From contig JACAEM010000016.1 of the NCBI GenBank assembly GCA_013388855.1, positions 186,001-250,000 of the forward strand: a stretch of DNA of 64,000 bases, read 5' to 3'. Of this stretch, positions 9,886 to 18,463 are shown piece after piece (the stretch's first letter is position 1; each line of letters starts with the position of its first letter). The position numbers and the translations under genes were made by a program. This DNA comes from Chloroflexota bacterium (lineage in GTDB: Bacteria; Chloroflexota; Anaerolineae; Anaerolineales; Villigracilaceae). Under the pieces are notes generated by a model that made no database searches, was not told where the DNA came from, and saw nothing but the letters and a program-made list of their open reading frames with translations.

Positions 9886-11019
9886 TTACGCGTACGCCGG
9901 ATGAACTCTGCGTGTATTCCGCGCGTTGCGCGCGTTACGGCGTACTGTTTCGATTTGTTCTTCCGTCACTTCGCGTTCAAACGAGCGAAACCCGCTCAAA
10001 CGGAAGCCGTGCTTTTTTGCCATCCCGTCGATCTCATCGACGCGTTCCCTGGTCAAATGCTTGCCCAAGGTGTAATCTTCAAAACGTCCTTCCAGCGCCA
10101 GGGCAATCGTCTCAGCCATGCAGGCATATGCCTTTCCGGGTGGAAAACCAAAGTTAAAATGGAAATCAACGGCTCCTGGCACATCTACCATTCCACCGTC
10201 AATCACTAATATATCATCTCTCGCCGCCGCCACCATTGCAGAAACATCACGGGGGCGGGCCACATCGCACACCACACTGCCAGGCTGTAAATGTTCCGGG
10301 CGGATGACATCGTGGAGGGCGCTCGTCACTGTCAGAATCAACTGCGCTTCCGCCAAAACGTCCATTTTCGTGCTGACAATTAGTTCGGCTTGTGCTGAGC
10401 CCGGTCGAAGCGCTCTCGCACGGTCCATCAGCCTGTCGCGCAATTCCTCGAGTTTTTCCTGTCTTCGACCAATCAGGTACAACCGCTCCACATCGTCTGC
10501 CAGCAGTTCGGCACAGACCTGCCCGATTGCGCCTGTGGCGCCCACCACCGCGGCAGTGGAGGTCTGAAGCGGTATATCCATGACGCAAGCCGCCTCGCGA
10601 ATGGACTCGACCGCGACCATGACAGTATAGGAATCACCGGTTGTAACCGGAACATCCAGCGCTTTTGCAATTGTAATCCCGGCGTCGCCAACCACCGATG
10701 TAAATGCACCCAATCCCAGGATCTGCGCGCCCAGTTTTTCCGCCAGTCGCCCAGTCTGGATGATCTTACGATAGACCATCCGCTCAGGCAACTCCATCAT
10801 ACGCCTGGGGGTATATGGACAGGCAATAAACCAGCCTTTTATCTCCTTGTCGGTCGCTTCCGAGCGAATCCCTTCAATCTCGGAGATGTAAACGGGCGGA
10901 AAGAATGTGGAAAAGAAATCGATCTGTTTCTCATTCAGCACGCGTCCGAGAAAGGGAAATTTCCGGCTGACATCCCGCTTCGGGTCGATGGGATGAATGA
11001 TAAATGCGAAAGTATCCAC
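9886..11019 (-). CDS. Long-chain acyl-ACP/acyl-CoA reductase-like protein (AAR family)
   Basis: 377 residues resembling the aldehyde-forming acyl-ACP reductase of cyanobacteria. Shared features are GAFTSVV at 104-110, TTGDSYT at 126-132, the NAD(P)-binding loop GATGAIG at 160-166, VIDGG at 272-276, and a cysteine at 300 in AYACMAETI, matching the catalytic-cysteine segment of the cyanobacterial enzyme (recalled as ACFAEAI). The C-terminus ends in an Arg/Asn-rich tail. The family reduces acyl thioesters to fatty aldehydes with NADPH. No aldehyde-deformylating oxygenase is in the window, so any product may be an aldehyde or alcohol. GTG start, 3 nt after the beta-helix gene. Residues 203-211 derive from a short repeat (see repeats). 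Automatic annotation may call it shikimate dehydrogenase-like. Confidence 0.75.
   Translation of the reverse strand: MDTFAFIIHPIDPKRDVSRKFPFLGRVLNEKQIDFFSTFFPPVYISEIEGIRSEATDKEIKGWFIACPYTPRRMMELPERMVYRKIIQTGRLAEKLGAQILGLGAFTSVVGDAGITIAKALDVPVTTGDSYTVMVAVESIREAACVMDIPLQTSTAAVVGATGAIGQVCAELLADDVERLYLIGRRQEKLEELRDRLMDRARALRPGSAQAELIVSTKMDVLAEAQLILTVTSALHDVIRPEHLQPGSVVCDVARPRDVSAMVAAARDDILVIDGGMVDVPGAVDFHFNFGFPPGKAYACMAETIALALEGRFEDYTLGKHLTRERVDEIDGMAKKHGFRLSGFRSFEREVTEEQIETVRRNARNARNTRRVHPAYA
10387..10412. repeat. In-gene short repeat, copy A
   Basis: The + strand reads GGCTTGTGCTGAG, a variable centre, then GTCGAAGC. The same 26-nt block with three central differences lies at 24887-24912 inside an unrelated glycosyltransferase gene. 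In both genes it is translated in the same frame to LRxxSAQA. Confidence 0.7.
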
Positions 11020-11022
11020 TGG

Positions 11023-12300
11023 CTACCATGATTCCAGTGCGCCCTCACCGGGGCGCGGATATAACCGCTGATGCAGGCTGGCAAACTTGAACTTGTGGTG
11101 ATCGCTGTCTTCATATCGGACGTCCCGGTCGATGACGCGGCGTTCCTTCGACGCCGCAAGCACCACATCCGATTCGATGGTCCGGGCGGGATAAACGATC
11201 AATCCCGACCCCAAGCGGCAATTATGTCCCACAGCGCTTCCAATCACCGGACGGTTCGAGATATTTAACTTCCCATGTCCATCCAGGGCACGGATCGGCG
11301 CGGGGACCAGGTTGTAATCCGTGAAGGTGGAACCGGCGCCGATAAAGGTGTTACGACCGACCACGCACATTTGTAGACAGGTGTTCTGGGCGATCATGCT
11401 GTTTTCCATCACGGTCGTCATAAATAACGCGGCACGGAACGGCAGGAATGCGCCATCTCCTACCACTGACAACATCAACTGGACATCCTGGGAAATGTTG
11501 ACATTGTTCCCGATGATGCAATTCTCGATCACCGCGCCGGCATTGATAGTCACATTATCTCCGATGGTCGTCGGTCCGTGAATGATAGCATGAGGGTCAA
11601 TGACACAATTCTTCCCAATCTTCACCAGTTTGGAGCATTCCAAGATCTGGCGCCCTTCATACAAAGCCCGGCCCAGGATCCCCAGCTTGAAGCCAAGATC
11701 CTCGCCCAGCCGCTTCTCGAAACGAGCCCCGCGGGAAAACAAGCCGAACACCACATCCGCAATGAAAATGTGAACCCAGGAGTCAATGGCAATCAGAGTC
11801 TTTAGAGGAACCTGAAACGTCAGGTCACCGCTTTGATCCGCCATGTAAGTTGGTACATGGTAATATCCCAATTCGCGTGCTTCCAAGTCAATAACAAGCG
11901 GTTCCACATCAGCGACGGGTCCCTTGGGGTAGTACCACAGGTCGGCGAGGTATAAAGTGCCAGCCGGAGTATAGGAGGAGGACAGCGGTAGGGCATGTTC
12001 TTTGAAAGCAGGGTCTTCGACGGAAAATGCCGCCCGACAAGCGCGTTTTTTCTTCCGGGCGGTTGTGAGGAATGCCTTAATATATTCTTCATCGAAGAAC
12101 AGGTTGTCCCGGTAAACAATCGTCTCCTCCCGGTCAATGGGCATGCGTTGCCCGGGTTTCAGTTCGAGTTCCCGCGTTGTGTAGGGCGTAAGAACATTCC
12201 GTTGATGCAACCAGAGGGGGGTGTTCTGAATTCGTAAATCCCGCGCGGGCTCATTGAACGGCGAAATGGGATGCGGAGCGTTGAGGATGACCTTGAACAT
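11023..12300 (-). CDS. Left-handed beta-helix (hexapeptide-repeat) transferase-like protein
   Basis: About 425 residues. The N-terminal half contains a VYRDNLFFDEEY segment. From about residue 210 there are imperfect hexapeptide repeats (IGKNCVIDPHAIIHG, IGDNVTINAGAVIEN, IGNNVNISQDV), the signature of left-handed beta-helix acyl- or nucleotidyltransferases such as GlmU-type proteins. No nucleotidyltransferase active-site motif was recognised in the N-terminal half. Start: ATG at 12300; a TTG at 12312 is possible. It lies 3 nt upstream of the acyl-reductase-like gene, so translational coupling is likely. A role in acyl or sugar transfer onto a lipid or glycan is only an inference. Confidence 0.75.
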   Translation of the reverse strand: MFKVILNAPHPISPFNEPARDLRIQNTPLWLHQRNVLTPYTTRELELKPGQRMPIDREETIVYRDNLFFDEEYIKAFLTTARKKKRACRAAFSVEDPAFKEHALPLSSSYTPAGTLYLADLWYYPKGPVADVEPLVIDLEARELGYYHVPTYMADQSGDLTFQVPLKTLIAIDSWVHIFIADVVFGLFSRGARFEKRLGEDLGFKLGILGRALYEGRQILECSKLVKIGKNCVIDPHAIIHGPTTIGDNVTINAGAVIENCIIGNNVNISQDVQLMLSVVGDGAFLPFRAALFMTTVMENSMIAQNTCLQMCVVGRNTFIGAGSTFTDYNLVPAPIRALDGHGKLNISNRPVIGSAVGHNCRLGSGLIVYPARTIESDVVLAASKERRVIDRDVRYEDSDHHKFKFASLHQRLYPRPGEGALESW

Positions 12301-12400
12301 ACCTGTGAACAATTATTCCACAAAATCAAGAAAACAGGGACGGGAAGTTCCTTCCCTACCGTCTGGTCTGCCTACAAATTTGTTTGGATTTAACGGTTGC

Positions 12401-13033
12401 CTAATATATTGGGGTTTTGTCAATGACAATCGTGCAGGTCGGATCTCCCACTGCAATACAGGTCTTTTCCTCCACGTTGAAGACTTTTCCTCCGCTAAGC
12501 CAATAGAGGGCTTCCTGTAACAATCCCACCGCCAGATGGCATACCGGTTCGGTCGCGTGCCGTTCCCAGCACAGGGGGCACCGCTCGATATGCCAGAGCA
12601 ATCTTCCATCCTCCTCTTCGATACGAACCTTCTGGTCGGTAAATTTGTTGAACAGCTCGGCGAAGGCAGCCGCTCCGGCATTCAGCTTTGCAGGAAGAGG
12701 TAACAAGCGAAACGCCATTTCGGTCAGTCCCATCTGGACGCCGTATTGACGCACACCATAGTTGAAACACGCGCGCCCGATACGAAGCGCCAATCCGCGC
12801 CCACCATGTGGGCCATACAACTGCTCGAGATTTTCGGTAAGACTGCTTACCGTTGGGAAGGAGAAGCCCGGTTCATTATTATCCAAGGGGTAATTTTCGA
12901 TCAGGGAGGAAAGGGATGCAAGGTTCAACACTGCGTTCACCCCGTTCCGCCCCATCACCTCCTCCATGGATAATAGAATGATCCTCCCCATCCGATTCGG
13001 ATAATAATATGTCGTAGCGGTTGTGGATGTCAT
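12401..13033 (-). CDS. V4R (4-vinyl reductase-type) small-molecule-binding domain protein
   Basis: 210 residues. The C-terminal two thirds match the V4R fold with clustered cysteines at 152, 155, 165, 192 and 200 (RCPLCWE, PVCHLA, TCIAVGDPTC). V4R domains bind small hydrophobic ligands in aromatic-responsive regulators and occur in BchJ-like proteins; no other photosynthesis gene is present. The start codon overlaps the stop of the hydrolase gene by 4 nt (ATGA), so translation is coupled. It is followed by an 88-nt gap before the beta-helix gene. A sensor or carrier role for a hydrophobic ligand is inferred. Confidence 0.8.
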   Translation of the reverse strand: MTSTTATTYYYPNRMGRIILLSMEEVMGRNGVNAVLNLASLSSLIENYPLDNNEPGFSFPTVSSLTENLEQLYGPHGGRGLALRIGRACFNYGVRQYGVQMGLTEMAFRLLPLPAKLNAGAAAFAELFNKFTDQKVRIEEEDGRLLWHIERCPLCWERHATEPVCHLAVGLLQEALYWLSGGKVFNVEEKTCIAVGDPTCTIVIDKTPIY

Positions 13034-13881
13034 GGGGCGAGGGTCACAGATGGTACAGGATTGGGGGATGCGACAACTTGAGGCGCATGGGAGATATCGT
13101 CCTGGTCAAGGAAAAGTTTGAGTTTTTCAGCAAATTTTTGGGGCTCTTCCAGCATGGGAAAATGTCCCGCAAGGGGAAATCGTTCGATGTGAGCATGATG
13201 AATTCCCGCCAGCATGGGTTGCCATTGTTTTGGGTGGACGACTTTATCGCGGTCACCGTAGATGCCCATCGCAGGGATTTTGATCTGGTCAAGCATCGGG
13301 CGGAGGTCGGTCCTTCGAAGCGAAGCAATCGAAAGCAGGAATGATTCGAGTGTCGTCCGGGAAAGGTCCCGATCCATCATTTCCGGAAAGCGAGGGTCGG
13401 AGCAGATCACGCGGGAATAATATTTCATGAACAAACGGAACGGACCCATCATATTGAAAATGACGAACGCGCTGGTCCGATATCCCGCAATCTTGAGCAA
13501 CGGAGCCAGGGAGGAGCCGACGATGGGCGAGCCAACCACGACGACTTTGCTGACCCGTTCCGGGTAACGGATGGCAACCGACAGGCTGACCGTGCCGCCC
13601 ATGCTGTGGCCGACCAGCGGGGCATGCATGATGCCAAGCTGTTCCATGAACTGGTTGACGAGGCTGACAAAATCCTGAACGGCGTAGGTATCGCGCTTTT
13701 TGCCTGATTCGCCAAATCCCCAAAAATCCAATGCATAGGTACGATAGTAACGACCAAGGTAGCCCATCGTCTCCTGCCACAGTCCCCAGGAACCGAGCCA
13801 ACCATGCAGAAGGATGACGGGTTTACCCCTTCCGTATACCTCGTAATGAACGATCCCTTGATCAGTGGTGATTGATGACAC
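13030..13881 (-). CDS. Alpha/beta hydrolase with intact catalytic triad
   Basis: 283 residues. HGWLGSW near residue 26, nucleophile Ser93 in GHSMGG, acid residue in YGDRD (about 212) and His240 in AGHFPML make a complete triad. Related enzymes include esterases, haloalkane dehalogenases and C-C hydrolases; the substrate cannot be told from sequence. GTG start. It is the paralogue of the serine-less protein at 352-1152, with gap-free alignment at the N-terminus. It overlaps the V4R gene by 4 nt and follows the GTPase gene by 23 nt. The C-terminal tail (SPNPVPSVTLAP) is proline-rich and probably disordered. Confidence 0.88.
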   Translation of the reverse strand: MSSITTDQGIVHYEVYGRGKPVILLHGWLGSWGLWQETMGYLGRYYRTYALDFWGFGESGKKRDTYAVQDFVSLVNQFMEQLGIMHAPLVGHSMGGTVSLSVAIRYPERVSKVVVVGSPIVGSSLAPLLKIAGYRTSAFVIFNMMGPFRLFMKYYSRVICSDPRFPEMMDRDLSRTTLESFLLSIASLRRTDLRPMLDQIKIPAMGIYGDRDKVVHPKQWQPMLAGIHHAHIERFPLAGHFPMLEEPQKFAEKLKLFLDQDDISHAPQVVASPNPVPSVTLAP

Positions 13882-13904
13882 GACTATTCAACGATCGGGT
13901 TCCC

Positions 13905-14444
13905 CTATCCTCCCGACTCCATTTCAGCAAGAATGCTGTAAAGCAATTCAAGTAATACAGACTTGACCGTGTTCCTATCGGTGGCAACGCAGGGAAGGAA
14001 TTTAACCTTGCTTTCCAGCCGCAGGGCGTGACGCATGTCCTCCAGGTCCCAGGCATCTTCGCGATCCTGTTTGTTTGCGGCAACAATATAAGGTGTGGGC
14101 GCGTACGCGCGGAAAGTCTCCAGAATGGAGCGCGCCTCGCGGAAGGTCTCCGGACGGGTGCTGTCCACCATGACAATAAATCCCAGCATACCCTCTGAGA
14201 GAATCTCCCACATGAAGTCAAAGCGTTTCTGTCCCGGTGTGCCAAACAAATACAGGACGAGGTCCTCATCCACCGTGATACGACCGAAGTCCATCGCGAC
14301 CGTGGTGGATTCCTTAACGGAACGCTCTGCAGTGCTGGAAATTTTACGCTCGGTCGAAACGACATCGATTTCACTGACAGACTGGATAAATTCCGTCTTT
14401 CCAGCACTGAAGGGGCCCGTGACGACCATTTTTACTGTTTGCAT
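13905..14444 (-). CDS. Small Ras-like GTPase (MglA/COG2229-like)
   Basis: 179 residues with P-loop GPFSAGKT (10-17), switch-II FGTPGQKRF and base-specificity NKQD, so GTP binding and hydrolysis are expected. Proteins of this group act as polarity or signalling switches, classically MglA with roadblock-domain partners. The ATG at 14444 follows AGGATAGGA. The gene directly follows the DUF4388 gene (25 nt gap), a pairing consistent with a shared pathway. No roadblock-domain protein is visible nearby. Confidence 0.87.
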   Translation of the reverse strand: MQTVKMVVTGPFSAGKTEFIQSVSEIDVVSTERKISSTAERSVKESTTVAMDFGRITVDEDLVLYLFGTPGQKRFDFMWEILSEGMLGFIVMVDSTRPETFREARSILETFRAYAPTPYIVAANKQDREDAWDLEDMRHALRLESKVKFLPCVATDRNTVKSVLLELLYSILAEMESGG

Positions 14445-14469
14445 AATTCCTATCCTTCCACCAGGATGA

Positions 14470-15276
14470 TCACAATGAACGAATACGCCCGATCAACTTG
14501 TTCACCAATGATTTCTGTTCTTCCTTGTTCTGGGTGGGGAACATGGCTGGGTGCTGCTGGATCACCATGCCCTCCGGGCGGACGATTTCCACCAGCCCGG
14601 CCTGTAACAATCCGTAAACAATGCGGCGGATTTCGAGATCATTCATCTTGTTCGTCTGGGCAATCTGCTTCATTGTATTCTTCGGGTTGATATAAGAAAC
14701 GACGCGCCACTCCTCCACGCTCAGATTAACATTCTTCAGGGGGCGGTCTGTAAATTTCAGCGCCATCTCCAGGCTGGGAATCTCGTCCTGCAATTGTTCC
14801 CACTCGCGCAACTGGCGGGAACCCTCGATGATGATATTTTCCAGGTCGAGCCGCACGTTGATGCGGTCATCGGGAGGCAGCATATCTCCTTCAAAACGGA
14901 AGAAACCCTCCACCCAGGTAAACAAACGGCGAATGATCTCCGTAAAATAACCCTGCAAATTCAGGAGAATCTCCTCCTGCGATAGATACCCGGCATTGAT
15001 CAACAACAGCCCCAACTCTTTGTCATTGATCTTCCCCGCACGTTCCACAATGGCACGATACTGGTTCACCGTCAACTTGTTGGCTTTATGCAAAACCGCC
15101 GCAAGACTCCCATCGTCCTGACCTATACGGGCATAGGCAAGTTTCCCGTTGCGGAAGGAAACATACGCCTGCTCGCTGGGTCCATCCACGATCAGTGTGC
15201 CTGTTTTTTGGGCAAGGTTGATCAAATTAAGCAGTTGTGTAATCGTGAAATCCCGTAGATTGCCGCGTAAGGCCAT
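14470..15276 (-). CDS. DUF4388 domain protein
   Basis: 268 residues. The N-terminus (MALRGNLRDFTITQLLNLI, then KTGTLIVDG and a YVSFRNGKLAYA strand) is the DUF4388 domain found in PatA-type and other bacterial signalling proteins. The middle helical part (LLINAGYLSQEEI) and a C-terminal winged-helix-like part (MKQIAQTNKMNDLEIRRIVYGLLQAGLVE) follow. No enzyme motif is visible. The ATG follows GAGGT. It is the first gene of the ten-gene minus-strand operon, with a TCTCCCA/TGGGAGA palindrome just upstream at 15295-15310. It probably links the GTPase to an output, which is inference. Confidence 0.8.
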   Translation of the reverse strand: MALRGNLRDFTITQLLNLINLAQKTGTLIVDGPSEQAYVSFRNGKLAYARIGQDDGSLAAVLHKANKLTVNQYRAIVERAGKINDKELGLLLINAGYLSQEEILLNLQGYFTEIIRRLFTWVEGFFRFEGDMLPPDDRINVRLDLENIIIEGSRQLREWEQLQDEIPSLEMALKFTDRPLKNVNLSVEEWRVVSYINPKNTMKQIAQTNKMNDLEIRRIVYGLLQAGLVEIVRPEGMVIQQHPAMFPTQNKEEQKSLVNKLIGRIRSL

Positions 15277-15436
15277 ATTTTTACCTCAAGAAAATCTCCC
15301 AGTTGGGAGACTTGAAAAAAGATTATACATGCAAGGGATACATGCGTCAAACAAATGCTCATCGATTGAAAAGCGGTTGAAAGGTGACATTGTTCGATGT
15401 TACACTTGCAAGACAGACATCCTCCCTGGAGACCAC

Positions 15437-16816
15437 ATGCGGAAAACGATCATCGCGACCCTTCTCAGCCTCAGCCTGCTGACCATTTTAACGGCATTGA
15501 CCACCCCGCAGGCGACTGTAACAAACAACGAAATCATCCTCAACTTCCCCGAAACAGCCACTTTCCGTGCAACCATCACCGGCGATTCCAATATCGAATC
15601 CGTGATACTGGAATACGGCAATGTACAGCAAACTTGCGGCGAGGTCATCGCCAAAGCCTTTCCGCAATTCACTCCCGGCAGGACCGTCACCGCCGAATGG
15701 ACTTGGGAAATGCGGCAGAGCGGCTCCCTTCCCCCCGGCTCCACCCTCTGGTGGCGTTGGCGCGTCACCGATACAAACGGCAGGGAGACCGTCAGTGAGA
15801 CCAAGTCCGCCACCTGGCTCGATAATGTCCACAAATGGCGGACTTTGAACGATGGAGACTACATCCGCCTCCACTCGTATGAAGGCAATTCCGCTTTTGC
15901 CGTTGACCTGGCCGACGCCGCGCATGACGGGCTATATTTCAACGAAACGCAATCCGGGTTGAAAGCCGAAGAACCCATCGACCTCTACATTTACGCCAAC
16001 ACCGACGACTTGAAAGACGCCATCCTCTATGAACCCTCATGGACGGGGGGGCAGGCATTCCCGGAACAAAACATCGTCATCCTGGGCATCTCAGAAGACG
16101 ACCTCGAATGGGGGCGTGAGGCCGTCATCCATGAACTGACCCATGTGCTCGTCGGGCACCTGACATTCTCCTGCCTTGGCGATGTACCCACCTGGCTTAA
16201 TGAAGGTCTTGCCGTCTACAGCGAAGGCGGGCTGGATACCAACTCGCAGCAACAACTCGAAGATGCCATCCAAAATGACACGCTACTTACGGTTCGCTCA
16301 CTGAGCGCGGGTTTCTCAGAGGTCGCAGACAAGGCATTTCTCTCCTACAGCCAGTCCTATAGCATCGTCAAATTTCTGATCGAAACCTACGGGCAGGAAA
16401 AAATGACTGCGCTCCTGATCGCCTTGCGGGATGGGAACACCGTGGACGATGCGCTTCAACATGTCTATGGCTTCAACATCGAAGGACTGGAAGACGCTTG
16501 GAGAGCCTCGATTGGCGCCAAGCCACGGGTTGTTTCCGCACAACCGACCGCTCAACCCACCCCGACCTTTATCCCGACTATTGTCCCCATTTCTGGTGTG
16601 CCATCCTCCGCCCTGCAAGCCACACCGACGGCAATCCCTACTTCCTCTTCAAACAGTGCGCCAACCGTTGAAACATCGACCCGAACCGGTCCCCCACTAG
16701 CGCTGACATTTGCCCTGCTGGGGGTTTGCTGTGTTTTTCTCCTGCTCATCGGTGTGATCGCATTGAGTGTCATCGTCCGCAGCCAGAACGGCAAGGGAGG
16801 ATCAAATGCCCGGTAA
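15437..16816 (+). CDS. Secreted, membrane-anchored MA-type metallopeptidase
   Basis: 459 residues. N-terminal signal segment (MRKTIIATLLSLSLLTIL), a beta-rich region, then the zinc motif HELTH at 232-236 followed by NEGLAVYSE about 20 residues later, as in gluzincin (peptidase MA-like) families. A Thr/Pro-rich linker (about 365-420) leads to a C-terminal membrane helix. The catalytic domain should lie outside the membrane. The ATG at 15437 follows GGAGA and gives a proper signal peptide. Its stop overlaps the start of the next gene by 11 nt, so the two are co-translated. Substrate unknown. Confidence 0.85.
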   Translation: MRKTIIATLLSLSLLTILTALTTPQATVTNNEIILNFPETATFRATITGDSNIESVILEYGNVQQTCGEVIAKAFPQFTPGRTVTAEWTWEMRQSGSLPPGSTLWWRWRVTDTNGRETVSETKSATWLDNVHKWRTLNDGDYIRLHSYEGNSAFAVDLADAAHDGLYFNETQSGLKAEEPIDLYIYANTDDLKDAILYEPSWTGGQAFPEQNIVILGISEDDLEWGREAVIHELTHVLVGHLTFSCLGDVPTWLNEGLAVYSEGGLDTNSQQQLEDAIQNDTLLTVRSLSAGFSEVADKAFLSYSQSYSIVKFLIETYGQEKMTALLIALRDGNTVDDALQHVYGFNIEGLEDAWRASIGAKPRVVSAQPTAQPTPTFIPTIVPISGVPSSALQATPTAIPTSSSNSAPTVETSTRTGPPLALTFALLGVCCVFLLLIGVIALSVIVRSQNGKGGSNAR

Positions 16817-18404
16817 CATCCATACAGGGAAAATCACCGGCACGACTCTTGTACTTCTCCTCACCCTGGCCATGCTCGCGCCGCGCCCCGCGTCAGCGTG
16901 GCAGACGGACATTCCGTTGAATCAGGCTCTGGTTTTGGCGGGAGGCGAATCCACCAATCCACGTCAGTACGATCCGCATACCACGTACGGTTCCGGTGAT
17001 AAACGCATCTTCAGCGGGCTTGTCTCCCTCGACCCACAACTGCGTTTGACGCCCGATCTCGCCGAAAGCTGGGAGGTTGACCCCAATGGCACGACATACA
17101 CTTTCCATCTTCGGCAGAATGCCAGGTTCCACAACGGACGTCCGGTCACCGCGCAGGATGTGTTGTACTCGCTCGAACGGTCTGCCAGCCCCGAACTTGC
17201 CTCTGACACCGCTTTGACATATCTGGGTGACATCGTCGGCATCCGTGACTACGCGGCCGGGCAGGCTGACCATGTGAAGGGACTCAAAGTCATCGATGAC
17301 CATACCATTCAAATCACCATCGATACACCCAAGCCATACTTTTTACTGAAACTCACCTATCCCACTGCCTTTATTTTGGACAAGGAAAATGTGGAGAACG
17401 GCGAGGAATGGTATCGCCGGCCTAACGGCACCGGACCCTACCGCTTGATCGAGTGGGCGCGTTTCGAGCGCATGGTATACGAAGCCAATGCCGATTTCTA
17501 CCTGGGTAAGCCGTCCATCCCATATATCATCGTTAAGCTTTATTCCGGTATCGCCCAACAAATGTATGAAACAGGGGATGTAGATATTGCCGGTGTATAT
17601 TCCATCGAACGATTCACCGACCCCACCGAACCGCTGTTCACCGAACTGCACACGGGCGTATCACTCTGCACAAGCTATGTTGTTTTCGATGTGACGCAAC
17701 CGCCTTTCGATGATGTCAACGTGCGCAAGGCGTTTTCAATGGCGTTCAATCGCCAGCAGTATCTTGATGTCGTTTGGGACGGTCACGCCCTGCCAGCCAT
17801 CGGTCTTTATCCGCCAGGACTGCCGGGATTCAACATTGCGCTGAAGGGTTTACCGTATGACCCGGCGCAGGCGCGCGAATTGCTCAAGCAATCCAAATAT
17901 GGCGGACCGGATGGACTACCCCCCATCGTGTTTACCAATGGCGGGACAGGCACCTACGTCAGCGCAGACGTTGCCGCACTGGCACAGATGTGGATGCAAA
18001 ATCTGGGGGTCACAATCACGGTCGAAAACCTGGAGCCGAATTATTACTATGACCAGATTTATTCTGGCAACCACGGTCAGCTCTACAACGGCGGCTGGTG
18101 CGCTGATTACCCCGACCCTGAAAACTTCGCCGATGTGCTCTTTCACACCGGATCAGCGCAAAATAACGGCGGGTACTCCAACCCCGCGCTTGATTCGCTC
18201 CTCGAAGCCGCACGCATCGAACCGGACGTGACCCAACGCATCGCCATGTATCAGCAAGCTGAGCAAATTCTCGTGGACGATGCGGCCGCGCTTTTCACGG
18301 TGCATCATCTTTCCTACAGACTTGTCAAACCGTATGTAAAGGGATACGTGCTCACGCCAATCGACATTCCAATCGAACGGTATATGTGGCTGGAAGGAAA
18401 ATAA
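16806..18404 (+). CDS. Peptide/solute-binding protein, ABC transporter family 5
   Basis: 532 residues. A Sec signal ends in PASA-W. Residues then follow the family-5 solute-binding (oligopeptide/dipeptide) plan: RIFSGLVSLDPQLRLTPDLAESW near the N-terminus, LRQNARFHNGRPVTAQDVLYS, and a C-terminal GWCADYPDPENF segment. No lipobox cysteine is visible, which is unusual for a monoderm-type binding protein. No permease or ATPase genes are adjacent, so it must use a transporter elsewhere. The ATG follows AGGGAGG and lies inside the end of the peptidase gene, which suggests a functional pairing such as peptide release and capture. Confidence 0.9.
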   Translation: MPGNIHTGKITGTTLVLLLTLAMLAPRPASAWQTDIPLNQALVLAGGESTNPRQYDPHTTYGSGDKRIFSGLVSLDPQLRLTPDLAESWEVDPNGTTYTFHLRQNARFHNGRPVTAQDVLYSLERSASPELASDTALTYLGDIVGIRDYAAGQADHVKGLKVIDDHTIQITIDTPKPYFLLKLTYPTAFILDKENVENGEEWYRRPNGTGPYRLIEWARFERMVYEANADFYLGKPSIPYIIVKLYSGIAQQMYETGDVDIAGVYSIERFTDPTEPLFTELHTGVSLCTSYVVFDVTQPPFDDVNVRKAFSMAFNRQQYLDVVWDGHALPAIGLYPPGLPGFNIALKGLPYDPAQARELLKQSKYGGPDGLPPIVFTNGGTGTYVSADVAALAQMWMQNLGVTITVENLEPNYYYDQIYSGNHGQLYNGGWCADYPDPENFADVLFHTGSAQNNGGYSNPALDSLLEAARIEPDVTQRIAMYQQAEQILVDDAAALFTVHHLSYRLVKPYVKGYVLTPIDIPIERYMWLEGK

Positions 18405-18424
18405 TCCTGCCCCTCTTTCGGACT

Positions 18425-18455
18425 CCTTCCCCAAAATCGGTGAATTTGGGGAAGG
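18425..18455. terminator. Hairpin between convergent genes
   Basis: Eleven-base inverted repeat CCTTCCCCAAA/TTTGGGGAAGG with a 9-nt loop between the binding-protein gene (+) and the LysM lipoprotein gene (-). There is no clear T-run, so termination efficiency is uncertain. Confidence 0.5.
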
Positions 18456-18463
18456 CTGGAAGA

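Noticed and set aside
12401-13033. V4R protein as a bacteriochlorophyll-synthesis enzyme (BchJ)
   Set aside because: No other pigment gene is present; the neighbours are signalling and lipid-like genes.
15295-15310. TCTCCCA/TGGGAGA palindrome as a specific operator
   Set aside because: It occurs once, matches no known motif, and is too short to judge.
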